NCBI RefSeq assembly: GCF_011947225.1
Contig: NZ_JAATVW010000008.1
Coordinates: forward strand, 62,001 to 126,000
Direction of reading: 5' to 3'
Length of the DNA stretch: 64,000 nucleotides
Source: Planosporangium flavigriseum
GTDB taxonomy: Bacteria > Actinomycetota > Actinomycetes > Mycobacteriales > Micromonosporaceae
Shown: positions 34,101 through 41,575 of the stretch, in pieces
Layout of the letters: each line of letters opens with the position of its first letter
How positions within the stretch are numbered: the first letter of the stretch is position 1
Translations under genes and position numbers: made by a program
The notes under the pieces: generated by a model
Database searches by the model: none
Seen by the model: only the letters and a program-made list of their open reading frames with translations
What the model was told of the DNA's origin: nothing

Positions 34101-35408
34101 GTGGACAGCGCAGTGGACCCGCAGCTTCCGGTACGCCGGGTGCTCGAACGAAACCCCAACCTCGTCCGGGCAGCCATCGAACTGCATCAGAGTGGCCAGA
34201 TCCCGGCGGCCACGTACGTGCTGGACCTGGACGCGATCGCCGACAACGCCAAGGCGATGGCGGCGGTCGCCCGTCGGCTAGGCCTGCGCGTGTACGCCAT
34301 GACCAAGCAGGACGGCCACAATCCGTACCTGGCGCGGGTCGTACTCGAGCAGGGCCTGGACAGCATCGTCGCCGTCGAGGCCATCGAGGCCAACATCCTG
34401 AACCGGTTCGGGCTGCCGGTCGGCCACGTCGGGCACCTGTCCAACATCCCCAAGCATCAGGTCGGCCGGATCGTGGGGATGAACCCCGACGTGATCACGG
34501 TGTACTCGTATGAGGCGGCGAAAGCGGTCTCCGAGGCGGCCCGGGCGCAGGGACGCGACCAGGGGCTGTACGTACGGGTCAACAAGCCGGGCGACGAGAT
34601 CTTCGCCGGCATGGTGGGCGGCTGGTCCGAGGACACCTGTGTCGAGGAGATCCGCCCCATCCTCGACCTTCCGAACGTGCACATCGCCGGGCTCACGATG
34701 CACCCCTGCATCAGCTACAACCACACCGACCCGTGGAAGGTGGAGCCCACCGACTCGTTCTTCACCATGCTTCGCGCCAAGGAGAAGCTGGAGAAGGACC
34801 TAGGGCTTTCCGACCTTCGGGTCAACTGTGCGGCGAACTGCAACACGGCTACGTTCGAGACGCTCGCCCGCTACGGTGCGACCGACGTGGAGCCGGGCTC
34901 CGGCCTGACCGGGTCCAGCCTTTACGGCCTCTACCACGACCTGCCTGAGCGGCAGTCCCAGGTGTACGTCAGCGAGGTCATGCACTACTGGGAGGGCGAG
35001 GCTTACACCCTGGGCGGTGGGCTGACCTGGCTGTACTCGCCGGACCAGTGGATCCCGCAGGCGATGGTGGGCTCGACCTTCGAGGACGCCACCGAGCGGA
35101 TCATGCCGATGCGGCTCAAGGGCGTCGTCGACTACTTCGGCGGCGGGCCGGTCGACGGTGCGAAGATCGGCGACACCGCGGTGTACCCGTTGCTGCTGCC
35201 CCAGATCTTCATGAACCGCGCCTACGTCGCCGCCGTGAGTGGCATCGCGCGCAACGAGCCGAAGCTCGAAGGGCTCTTCGACACCGGATGCAACGAGCTC
35301 GACGAGAACTTCGCGCCGTTGCCGCCGGCCGAGACCCGGTCCCGGATCGAGCGGGTCGCGCGCTCCTATGTGGACAAGTCCGCGCAGAGGGACCGCGATG
35401 TTTCTTGA
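34101..35408 (+). CDS. YhfX-type PLP enzyme (alanine racemase fold), copy 1
   Basis: The 435-residue protein starts with ATYVLDLDAIADNAKAMAAVA and LRVYAMTKQDGHNPYLARVV, where the Lys of TKQ is the expected PLP lysine of the alanine-racemase-fold barrel. The C-terminal beta domain includes MRLKGVVDYFGGGPVDGAKIGDTAVYP. YhfX relatives are PLP proteins proposed to racemise or otherwise act on amino acids; their substrate is not settled. GTG 34101 has AAGGAGCG upstream. It overlaps the second copy by 11 bases, and the two are clearly paralogous, so they may work as a pair. Confidence 0.82.
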   Translation: MDSAVDPQLPVRRVLERNPNLVRAAIELHQSGQIPAATYVLDLDAIADNAKAMAAVARRLGLRVYAMTKQDGHNPYLARVVLEQGLDSIVAVEAIEANILNRFGLPVGHVGHLSNIPKHQVGRIVGMNPDVITVYSYEAAKAVSEAARAQGRDQGLYVRVNKPGDEIFAGMVGGWSEDTCVEEIRPILDLPNVHIAGLTMHPCISYNHTDPWKVEPTDSFFTMLRAKEKLEKDLGLSDLRVNCAANCNTATFETLARYGATDVEPGSGLTGSSLYGLYHDLPERQSQVYVSEVMHYWEGEAYTLGGGLTWLYSPDQWIPQAMVGSTFEDATERIMPMRLKGVVDYFGGGPVDGAKIGDTAVYPLLLPQIFMNRAYVAAVSGIARNEPKLEGLFDTGCNELDENFAPLPPAETRSRIERVARSYVDKSAQRDRDVS

Positions 35409-36618
35409 CAAGCTGCTCAGCCGGAACCCGCAACTGGTCCGTTCCGCGGCCGAGCTGGCGCTGAGCGGTGAGATTCCGGCCAACACCTACGTCCTTGATC
35501 TGGACGCCATCGCGGCCAACGGGCGGGCGATCCGCGCGGCGGCCGATCAGTACGGCCTCTCGCTTTACTGGATGCTCAAGCAGGTCGGCCGCAACCCCCT
35601 CGTCGCGCAGGCGCTGATGGCGGAAGGGTCGGCCGAGACGGTGTCGGTCGACGTCGACTGCGCCCACGCGCTGAGCACCAACGGATTCCGGCTGGGGCAC
35701 ATCGGAAACCTGGTCCAGATTCCGCGCTCCGAACTGCCCGGCCTGCTCGCCGACCGCCCGGAGGTCGTGTCCGTCTTCTCGGTGGGCAAGGCCGAACAGG
35801 TGGGGCAGGTTGCGCGCGAGCTGGGGTACGTCCAGCAGGTGCTGCTGCGGGTGGCCGATCCGGAACGCGACACCTACCTGGCGGGCATGGAGGCCGGGTT
35901 CCTGCTCGACGAGTTACCCGAGGCTGTCGAGCGGATCCGGCGGGCGGAGGGTGTCGACATCGCCGGTGTGACGTCGTTTCCGACGGTGTCGTACGCCGAC
36001 TCCGGCGCGCCACGGCCGACCGGCAACTTCGCGACGATCCGGCGCGCGGCGGAGATCCTGCGCGGGCTGGGCGTGGACGTCCGGCAGGTGAACGCGCCCG
36101 GGAACACCTGCGCGCTGACCGTTCCGCTGCAGGCCGAGGCGGGCGCGACCCACATCGAACCGGGTCACGGCTTCCTCGGCACGACCCCGTACCACCTGCA
36201 GTTCGAGGATCTTCCGGAGATCCCGGCGGCCTGTTACGTCACCGAAGTGGCGCACCACTTCAACGGCAAGGCGTACGTGTACGGCGGTGGTTTCTTCGTC
36301 GACGACCCGCAGTGGCTGCAGCCGGGATTCGCCCGCCAGGCGCTCGTTGGCCAGAACGTCGAGCAACTGCTGGAGCAGCGGCTGCCCTTCCTGGGGGCGG
36401 GTTCCGGCAGCAGCGGGGAGTTCGGGGGAATCGACTACTACGGGTTCCTCGACGCCGACGAGCGAATGGCCCCGGTCGGCGCCACGGTGGTGTTCGGCTT
36501 CCGTATCCAGTCATTCGTGACGCGGGCCAACATCGCCGTCATTGACCACCGCGACGGCCGGCCCCGGCTACTGGGCGTCTTCGATCAACTCGGCAGGCGA
36601 CTGCCCTGGTACAACTGA
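35398..36618 (+). CDS. YhfX-type PLP enzyme (alanine racemase fold), copy 2
   Basis: The 406-residue protein aligns with its neighbour from its first residues (LLSRNPQLVRSAAELALSGEIPANTYVLDLDAIAANGRAI). It has YWMLKQVGRNPLVAQALM around the presumed PLP lysine. The middle and end are well diverged (GATHIEPGHGFLGTTPYHLQF; GEFGGIDYYGFLDADERMAPVGATVVFGF), so the duplication is old. The start ATG lies inside the end of copy 1. It is the last gene of the operon and ends in a strong hairpin. A D-/L-amino acid racemase would match the D-aminoacylase-like gene upstream. Confidence 0.82.
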   Translation: MFLDKLLSRNPQLVRSAAELALSGEIPANTYVLDLDAIAANGRAIRAAADQYGLSLYWMLKQVGRNPLVAQALMAEGSAETVSVDVDCAHALSTNGFRLGHIGNLVQIPRSELPGLLADRPEVVSVFSVGKAEQVGQVARELGYVQQVLLRVADPERDTYLAGMEAGFLLDELPEAVERIRRAEGVDIAGVTSFPTVSYADSGAPRPTGNFATIRRAAEILRGLGVDVRQVNAPGNTCALTVPLQAEAGATHIEPGHGFLGTTPYHLQFEDLPEIPAACYVTEVAHHFNGKAYVYGGGFFVDDPQWLQPGFARQALVGQNVEQLLEQRLPFLGAGSGSSGEFGGIDYYGFLDADERMAPVGATVVFGFRIQSFVTRANIAVIDHRDGRPRLLGVFDQLGRRLPWYN

Positions 36619-36640
36619 CGCCCTGGCCGGCAGGGCGTCA
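36616..36640. terminator. Bidirectional terminator
   Basis: TGACGCCCTG and CAGGGCGTCA pair perfectly over ten bases around a five-base GCCGG loop. The left arm contains the yhfX copy 2 stop codon. The GntR gene ends five bases away on the other strand, so the hairpin serves two convergent transcripts. Confidence 0.75.
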
Positions 36641-36644
36641 CGCC

Positions 36645-37418
36645 TCAGCCCGGTCCGCGCCGGAACACGTAGATGGTCAGCGGGCCGGGCACAAGGTACT
36701 CCTCGGAGAACAGAAGTGGCGCTCCGGCGCTGTTGTAATCGGTCTGTTCGAGCAGAAGCAGGTCGGCGTCCGGCTTCAGCTCGAGCGCTTCGGCGAGTTC
36801 AGCGGTCGCTCTGGCCGGAAGTACCTTGGCGACGCCGTAGGTAACGGCGACACCGATGCTGGAAAGGTAGCTGTAGAGCGAGTCGGCGCCGCCGACGAAC
36901 GACTGGAGACGCTCGGGCAGCAAACCGTGGCTGGAGAGGTGATCGAGGCGGACGAAGTCACGGGTCAGGGCAACCGGCTGGTCGTCGGCGGTGCGGGTGC
37001 GCTCGATGACCCCGACCGAGGTCCCCGGCATGATGCCTAGCTGGCCGGCGATCCGTTCATCAGCCGCCATCGTGCTGACGGTGGCCTTCCGGGCGCCCGG
37101 ATCCTTGCCGGCCGACCGGATCATGTCGGTGATCCCGGTGTTGACGTTGAGAATGTTCGGTAGTTCGACCACGGCGGACATCACGAACGTGCCGAGCCCG
37201 TGCCGCCGGATGACTAGGCCTTCCTGCTCGAGCACCGCAATGGCTTCGCGCACCGTCGGTCGGCTGACACCGAGTTGCTGGCTGAGGGCGGGCTCGGACG
37301 GCAACTGCCCGTTCGTGCCGAAGGCGCCCGACGCGATGGCCTGCCGCAGGTCTGCCATGACCTGGTTCGCGAGGCTGGGTCGCGGTTGAACTCGCGCGCC
37401 GGTCCATTCGGTTGTCAT
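36645..37418 (-). CDS. GntR/HutC-family repressor with UTRA domain
   Basis: The 257-residue protein has a GntR winged helix at about residues 10-75 (GQLPSEPALSQQLGVSRPTVREAIAVLEQEGLVIRRHGLGTFV). A UTRA ligand domain follows (GVIERTRTADDQPVALTRDFVRLDHLSSHGL; LLLLEQTDYNSAGAPLLFSEEYL). UTRA members sense sugars, amino acids or their phosphates. ATG 37418 is chosen because the family normally starts about 15 residues before the winged helix and a TGTCTGATGTTAGAC operator covers this position. The transcript may be almost leaderless. It is convergent with the catabolic operon it probably controls. Confidence 0.9.
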   Translation of the reverse strand: MTTEWTGARVQPRPSLANQVMADLRQAIASGAFGTNGQLPSEPALSQQLGVSRPTVREAIAVLEQEGLVIRRHGLGTFVMSAVVELPNILNVNTGITDMIRSAGKDPGARKATVSTMAADERIAGQLGIMPGTSVGVIERTRTADDQPVALTRDFVRLDHLSSHGLLPERLQSFVGGADSLYSYLSSIGVAVTYGVAKVLPARATAELAEALELKPDADLLLLEQTDYNSAGAPLLFSEEYLVPGPLTIYVFRRGPG

Positions 37419-37436
37419 GTTGTCTGATGTTAGACG
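37414..37436. promoter_or_regulatory. Autoregulatory operator at the GntR start codon
   Basis: TGTCTGATGTTAGAC lies from 37421, with GTCT and AGAC as inverted arms, and touches the minus-strand start codon. TGTCTGA...TGTTAG also occurs at 31113 before the epimerase gene, and TGTCTGACAT at 24961 before the importer. Confidence 0.6.
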
Positions 37437-37541
37437 GCTTCGGATGGAAGAGCTAGTCGACGTCGGTCCAGACGACCCATCAACCGCGATGGTGGGCTCG
37501 AAAATCCGGTCCACCCGTGTTGGTATTGAGGCATCCGCCAA

Positions 37542-37950
37542 TTGAGGTGGTCGGACGGCGTCCGCTGGCTGGCCGAGAGCTGGACGCAGTCGAACACATT
37601 CGCGGGCATACGAACCGTGGAGCGGCTGGGCCTGATTTCGCTGGATCACGACGACGCGTACGTCCTTGCCATGGTTTCCGGACTCGGGGACCGGTGGGAC
37701 GGGCAGGCGAGGATCGCCGCGCTCCACAACGATCCCGAGCTCCGCGAGACGGTGCTGTGGCGGGTGTTCGAGATCGAGGGCGGCGGTGAGGTCAGCATCG
37801 CCAATGTGGACAAGTACAGCCGCCTCGAGGCGGGCTGGGCCGAGACCTTCCGGGCGTTGGTGTCCGACGGCGCCCTCCCGCGCGATCGAGTGCTGACGAG
37901 TTGTCTGCGCGCGCTCGGGCGCGACTTCAGCGCGTACCGCGTCGCCTGGT
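37542..37950 (+). pseudogene. DUF6493-like gene fragment
   Basis: One open frame reads ETVLWRVFEIEGGGEVSIAN, then VDKYSRLEAGWAETFRALVS and RVLTSCLRALGRDFSAYR. These lines resemble a conserved N-terminal part of actinobacterial DUF6493 proteins, which usually continue for several hundred residues with repeats. Here the frame passes directly into serine recombinase sequence (LLWVPEIGGPIDP), so the gene is cut and fused. The only start near its 5' end is TTG at 37542, and it may be truncated there too. Confidence 0.45.
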
Positions 37951-39340
37951 TGCTGTGGGTGCCCGAGATCGGTGGACCGATCGACCCGACAACGAAGCCC
38001 ACGAGCTGGTCATGTCGGTGTTCGGGGGCATGAGCAAGGGCGAGCGCAATCGCATCAAGCTGCGGGTGCGCACCGCCATGTCCTCACAGACCCACCTGGA
38101 AGGCCGCTACCTCGGCGGCCGGCCACCCTACGGCTACACCTTGAAGGATCTCGGCCCCCACCCCAACCCTGCCAAGGCCGCCGACGGCAAGCGGCTGCAC
38201 GGCCTGACCCCGGACCCCTCGACAGCCCCGGTGGTTCAGCGCATATTTTCCGAGTTCCTGGCTGGCAACGGGCTGTTCGTCATCGCGGAAGGGCTCACCC
38301 GCGACGGGATCCCCTGCCCGTCGGCCCACGACCGGGCACGTAACCGGCACCGCTCCGGCATCGCCTGGTCGAAAAGCGCCGTCCGGACGATCCTCACCAA
38401 CCCTCGCTACACCGGCCGGCAAGTGTGGAACAGGCAGCGCACGGATGAGGTCCTGCTGGACGTCGCCGACGTCGCCATGGGCTACACCAATGTCATGCGC
38501 TGGAACTCGCAGGACAGGTGGGTCCGTTCGAAGACCCTCGCCCACACGCCGCTGGTCGACGATGACACGTTTGCCCGGGCACGGGAGATCCTCGCCCGCC
38601 GCGGCACCGGCAAGGGCGGTCGGCATGTCGAGCACCGGACTCGCAACACGTACGTCTTCCGGGGCGCAGTGCGCTGTGCGGTATGCCGGCGCAAGATGCA
38701 GGGCCAGTACTCCCACGGGGTCGCCTACTACCGGTGCCGGTTTCCCCAGGAGTACGCCCTGGCCAACCGGCTCGATCATCCTCGCAACGTCTACATCCGT
38801 GAAGACGCCGTGATCGAACCTCTCGACGCCTGGTTGGCGGGTCTGTTCGCCCCACACGAGCGCGACCGCACCATCGCGGCCCTCGCCGACGTGAGCATGC
38901 CCGACATTCCCAACCCCGCGCTCAATCAGGCCCAGGCCATGATCGCGGAGTGCGACGCGAAACTGGAACGCTACCGCTCGGCCCTCGAGGCGGGCGCCGA
39001 TCCGAGCGTGGTCGCCGCCTGGATCGCCCAGGCTCAGGCCGACCGCGCACGTGCCCACGCCGACGCCGCCCGCTACGCGGCCGGTAGCCGAAGTGACACG
39101 CGTCGCATGAGCCGCGAAGGGATCACGGCCATCGTGAACGAGATCGCCGACGCCATCGCGGTCCTCCGGGAGGCCGATCCGGCCGACAAGGCGAAACTGT
39201 ATCGGCAGCTCGGTGTGCGGTTGACCTACCATCCGGAAACGCAAACGGTGAGCGTCCAAGCACATGTTGGGCGCCCACCGTGGGGTAATGGTTTGTGTCC
39301 GAGGGGGGACTTGAACCCCCACGCCCTATGCGGGCACTAG
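37951..39340 (+). pseudogene. Large serine recombinase remnant, 5'-truncated and frameshifted
   Basis: From LWVPEIGGPIDP onward the sequence matches the recombinase part of actinobacterial serine integrases. It has NEAHELVMSVFGGMSKGERN, GRYLGGRPPYGYTL, ILTNPRYTGRQVWNRQRTDE and a zinc ribbon CAVCRRKMQGQYSHGVAYYRC. A late coiled region follows. The catalytic N-terminal domain with the nucleophilic Ser is missing. Near 37988 CCG-GAC has become CCGAC, a one-base deletion that shifts the frame. The last codons (RGDLNPHAL) are read out of the tRNA-Leu gene on the other strand, as happens when integration uses a tRNA. Confidence 0.8.
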
Positions 39341-39379
39341 CACCTCAAGCTAGCGCGTCTGCCATTCCGCCACTCGGAC
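39297..39379 (-). tRNA. tRNA-Leu (anticodon GAG)
   Basis: The 83-base minus-strand gene has acceptor arms GTCCGAG and CTCGGAC. The anticodon stem GCTAGC/GCTAGT closes a TTGAGGT loop (anticodon GAG). It has a long variable arm typical of class II leucine tRNAs, and a GTTCAAGTC T-loop. The 3' CCA is not encoded. It overlaps the end of the recombinase frame. Confidence 0.93.
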
Positions 39380-39618
39380 CTGCCGTGCCCTGGACGAAAA
39401 GACGGGGCGTGGAAGCCCCGCCGCCTGCCCGGTGGCACGGACATTGACTGTACACCCCCGGCGACGATCATGCGAAACGGCTCGCGGGTTGCGTGTCGGC
39501 GGCGTCGGAGGGGACGAGAGTGCATGATCTGGACAGGCCGGTGGGCCTGGAGGCATGCGGGGCGCCTCCAGGCCCACCGGGATAAGGGCGGCCGGCGGGG
39601 AGTCCGGCGCGCCGACGA

Positions 39619-39765
39619 TCAATGGCCGAAGATGCTGACCCCGCCCGGGCCGACCAGCAGGCCGACGATGATCAACACGATGCCCCACAGTACCTGCGAG
39701 CGCAGCAGCGCCACGATGCCGGAGACGACCAGTACTACCGCCAGGATCCACAGAAGAGTAGCCAT
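39619..39765 (-). CDS. Small hydrophobic GPGG-type membrane protein
   Basis: The 48-residue product is MATLLWILAVVLVVSGIVAL followed by LRSQVLWGIVLIIVGLLV and ends GPGGVSIFGH. Two hydrophobic segments and a GPGGxSIF tail are a recurring pattern in actinobacterial mini-proteins of unknown role. The ATG has AGGGA upstream. The neighbouring gaps (39380-39618 and 39766-39806) hold nothing else apart from the palindrome GATCTATAGATC near 39808. Confidence 0.7.
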   Translation of the reverse strand: MATLLWILAVVLVVSGIVALLRSQVLWGIVLIIVGLLVGPGGVSIFGH

Positions 39766-39806
39766 GATCCCTGATTTCCCTTCCCTCTAAACCGGTAAAC
39801 GTCGAT

Positions 39807-40436
39807 CTATAGATCCGCCGGCCAGGTGGTGCGGCCGGTGAGGGCGTCGCGGACCTTGTCCACGGCGCCGACGACCGGGTCGACCACCTTGTTGGCCGGG
39901 GGAGTAACGGGGGTGGCCGGGTGCGGCCGGGTGGGCGCTGCCTCGTGCGCGATCTCCACCCGGTTGCCGAGCCGGGCCAGTTCGTTGTCGCTGCACATTT
40001 CCCGCAGTCGGGGAAACACCTCGTGTGACGCGCGCAACGCGTGGTGGCGTACCTGCCGGGTCAACGTGTCGACGATGTCGGGGTACGCCGGATCGTCGGT
40101 GGCCATGCCGTGCAGTTGTTTGAGGGTGCGCAGCATCACCGCGTTCTCGGCCAGCTCCTGGTCGGCGAGGTGTGCGCCGTCGGGGAGCACGGCCCGGGCG
40201 GTGGGGTAGAGGTACTGCTCGTCGACTGACAGGTGTCGGGACAGCGTTGCCACCAGGACGTCGGCGAGCGGCCGCGCTGCCGCGCGATCGGCCAGGGACT
40301 CCCGTAGTCGGTCGCAGAGGGTCGAGATCTCGTGATGGTCGTCGACGAGGATGTCGACCATGGTGCGCCCGCCTGGGAGGACGTCGTCATCGCCCACCGC
40401 GAAGATGGGCGGCAGCGGAGGCAGGGGCGCGGACAC
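39807..40436 (-). CDS. Hemerythrin HHE-domain protein
   Basis: The 209-residue protein has the four-helix HHE cation-binding pattern: VDILVDDHHEISTLCDRL, then LSRHLSVDEQYLYPTARAVLP, then RQVRHHALRASHEVFPRLRE. Together these supply the His/Glu ligands of a di-iron site. A Pro-rich tail follows. GTG 40436 is chosen for GAAGGAG eight bases upstream. Such proteins bind oxygen or NO or act in stress responses; the exact role is unknown. The 242-base gap to the next gene holds only a possible operator. Confidence 0.85.
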   Translation of the reverse strand: MSAPLPPLPPIFAVGDDDVLPGGRTMVDILVDDHHEISTLCDRLRESLADRAAARPLADVLVATLSRHLSVDEQYLYPTARAVLPDGAHLADQELAENAVMLRTLKQLHGMATDDPAYPDIVDTLTRQVRHHALRASHEVFPRLREMCSDNELARLGNRVEIAHEAAPTRPHPATPVTPPANKVVDPVVGAVDKVRDALTGRTTWPADL

Positions 40437-40633
40437 GGAGTGAACTCCTTCGGTCGGTCTGACGTTGCCCGATCGATACCCCAGTCGTCCGAACAGCAAA
40501 CCGCCCCGCTGATCCGTCACCTGCCGCCCGCCTACGACCAGCGGCCAGATGCGCCGGCGGAATTGATAAAGCCTCTTTCGCTAATCGCACAATCGCCACA
40601 TGTCAATGGATCACTCTCCGTGCGCTAATGAAA

Positions 40634-40649
40634 GTTACCTATCGGTAAC
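40634..40649. promoter_or_regulatory. Palindrome before the SGNH hydrolase gene
   Basis: GTTACC-TATC-GGTAAC is a perfect six-base inverted repeat 30 bases before the start codon. It could be an operator. I see no partner copy in the window. Confidence 0.35.
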
Positions 40650-40678
40650 ACCTTCGTCGCACGGAGTGAGGTCCGCCC

Positions 40679-41509
40679 ATGAGACTCGTGCGCCCTGGCC
40701 TACTCGCCCTCACCATCGGCGTGGCCGCCGCGATCATCCCCACCACCACCGCCTTCGCGGCCCCCGGACCACCGCCCAGCTCAATGGCGAGCATGGGAGA
40801 CTCGATCACCCGCGGGTTCAACGCCTGCGGCTGGTACGTCGACTGCACCTCGCACTCGTACAGCACCGGCGACGACAGCGGAGTCAACAGCCACTACCTG
40901 CGCATCCGCGCCAAGAACAGCGCGATCTCCGGCAGGAACTACAACGACGCCAGGAGCGGCGCCAAAGCCGCCGACATGCCCGGTCAGGCCACCACGGTCG
41001 TCTCCCGGCACGTCGGGTACGTGACGATGCTCATCGGGGCCAACGACGCCTGCACCAGCTCGGAGTCCACAATGACCTCGGTCGGCTCGTTCCGCGCCTC
41101 CATCGATGCGGCGCTGAGCAGGCTCAGCGCCGGGCTGCCGGACGCGAAGGTGCTGGTCGTCAGCATCCCGGACGTCAAGCGGCTGTGGGCGGTCGGCAAG
41201 GACAACAGCGGCGCCCGCAGCGCCTGGGGACTGTTCGGCATCTGCCAGTCGCTGTTAGCCAACCCGACCTCGACCGCCCCCGCGGACGTCGCACGCCGTG
41301 ACCGCGTACGCCAGCGCGTCGTCGACTTCAACGCCCAGTTGGCGCAGGCCTGCACCGCGTACGGGCCGAACTGCGCGTTCGACCGCAACGCGGTCTTCAA
41401 CTACCCGTTCGCGCTGTCCCAGGTGTCCACCTGGGACTACTTCCACCCCAACGCTACCGGCCAGGCGGTGCTGGCACAGATCTCGTACACTGCCGGCTTC
41501 AACTGGTAA
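40679..41509 (+). CDS. Secreted SGNH/GDSL hydrolase
   Basis: The 276-residue protein has a Sec signal peptide (RLVRPGLLALTIGVAAAIIP, cleavage after about AFA near residue 27). The SGNH blocks follow: SMGDSITRGF with the catalytic Ser, MLIGANDAC, and DYFHPNATG with Asp and His. Five or six Cys residues suggest disulfides outside the cell. It would be an esterase or lipase-like enzyme of the envelope or medium. GGAGTGAGG precedes the ATG. It stands alone, with no clear operon partner. Confidence 0.9.
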   Translation: MRLVRPGLLALTIGVAAAIIPTTTAFAAPGPPPSSMASMGDSITRGFNACGWYVDCTSHSYSTGDDSGVNSHYLRIRAKNSAISGRNYNDARSGAKAADMPGQATTVVSRHVGYVTMLIGANDACTSSESTMTSVGSFRASIDAALSRLSAGLPDAKVLVVSIPDVKRLWAVGKDNSGARSAWGLFGICQSLLANPTSTAPADVARRDRVRQRVVDFNAQLAQACTAYGPNCAFDRNAVFNYPFALSQVSTWDYFHPNATGQAVLAQISYTAGFNW

Positions 41510-41575
41510 AAGGATCCGCGCCGGCCGCCGCCGGCCGCGTCCGCGGTGTCAGCCCCGACTGGTAAGAAGAGGGGT

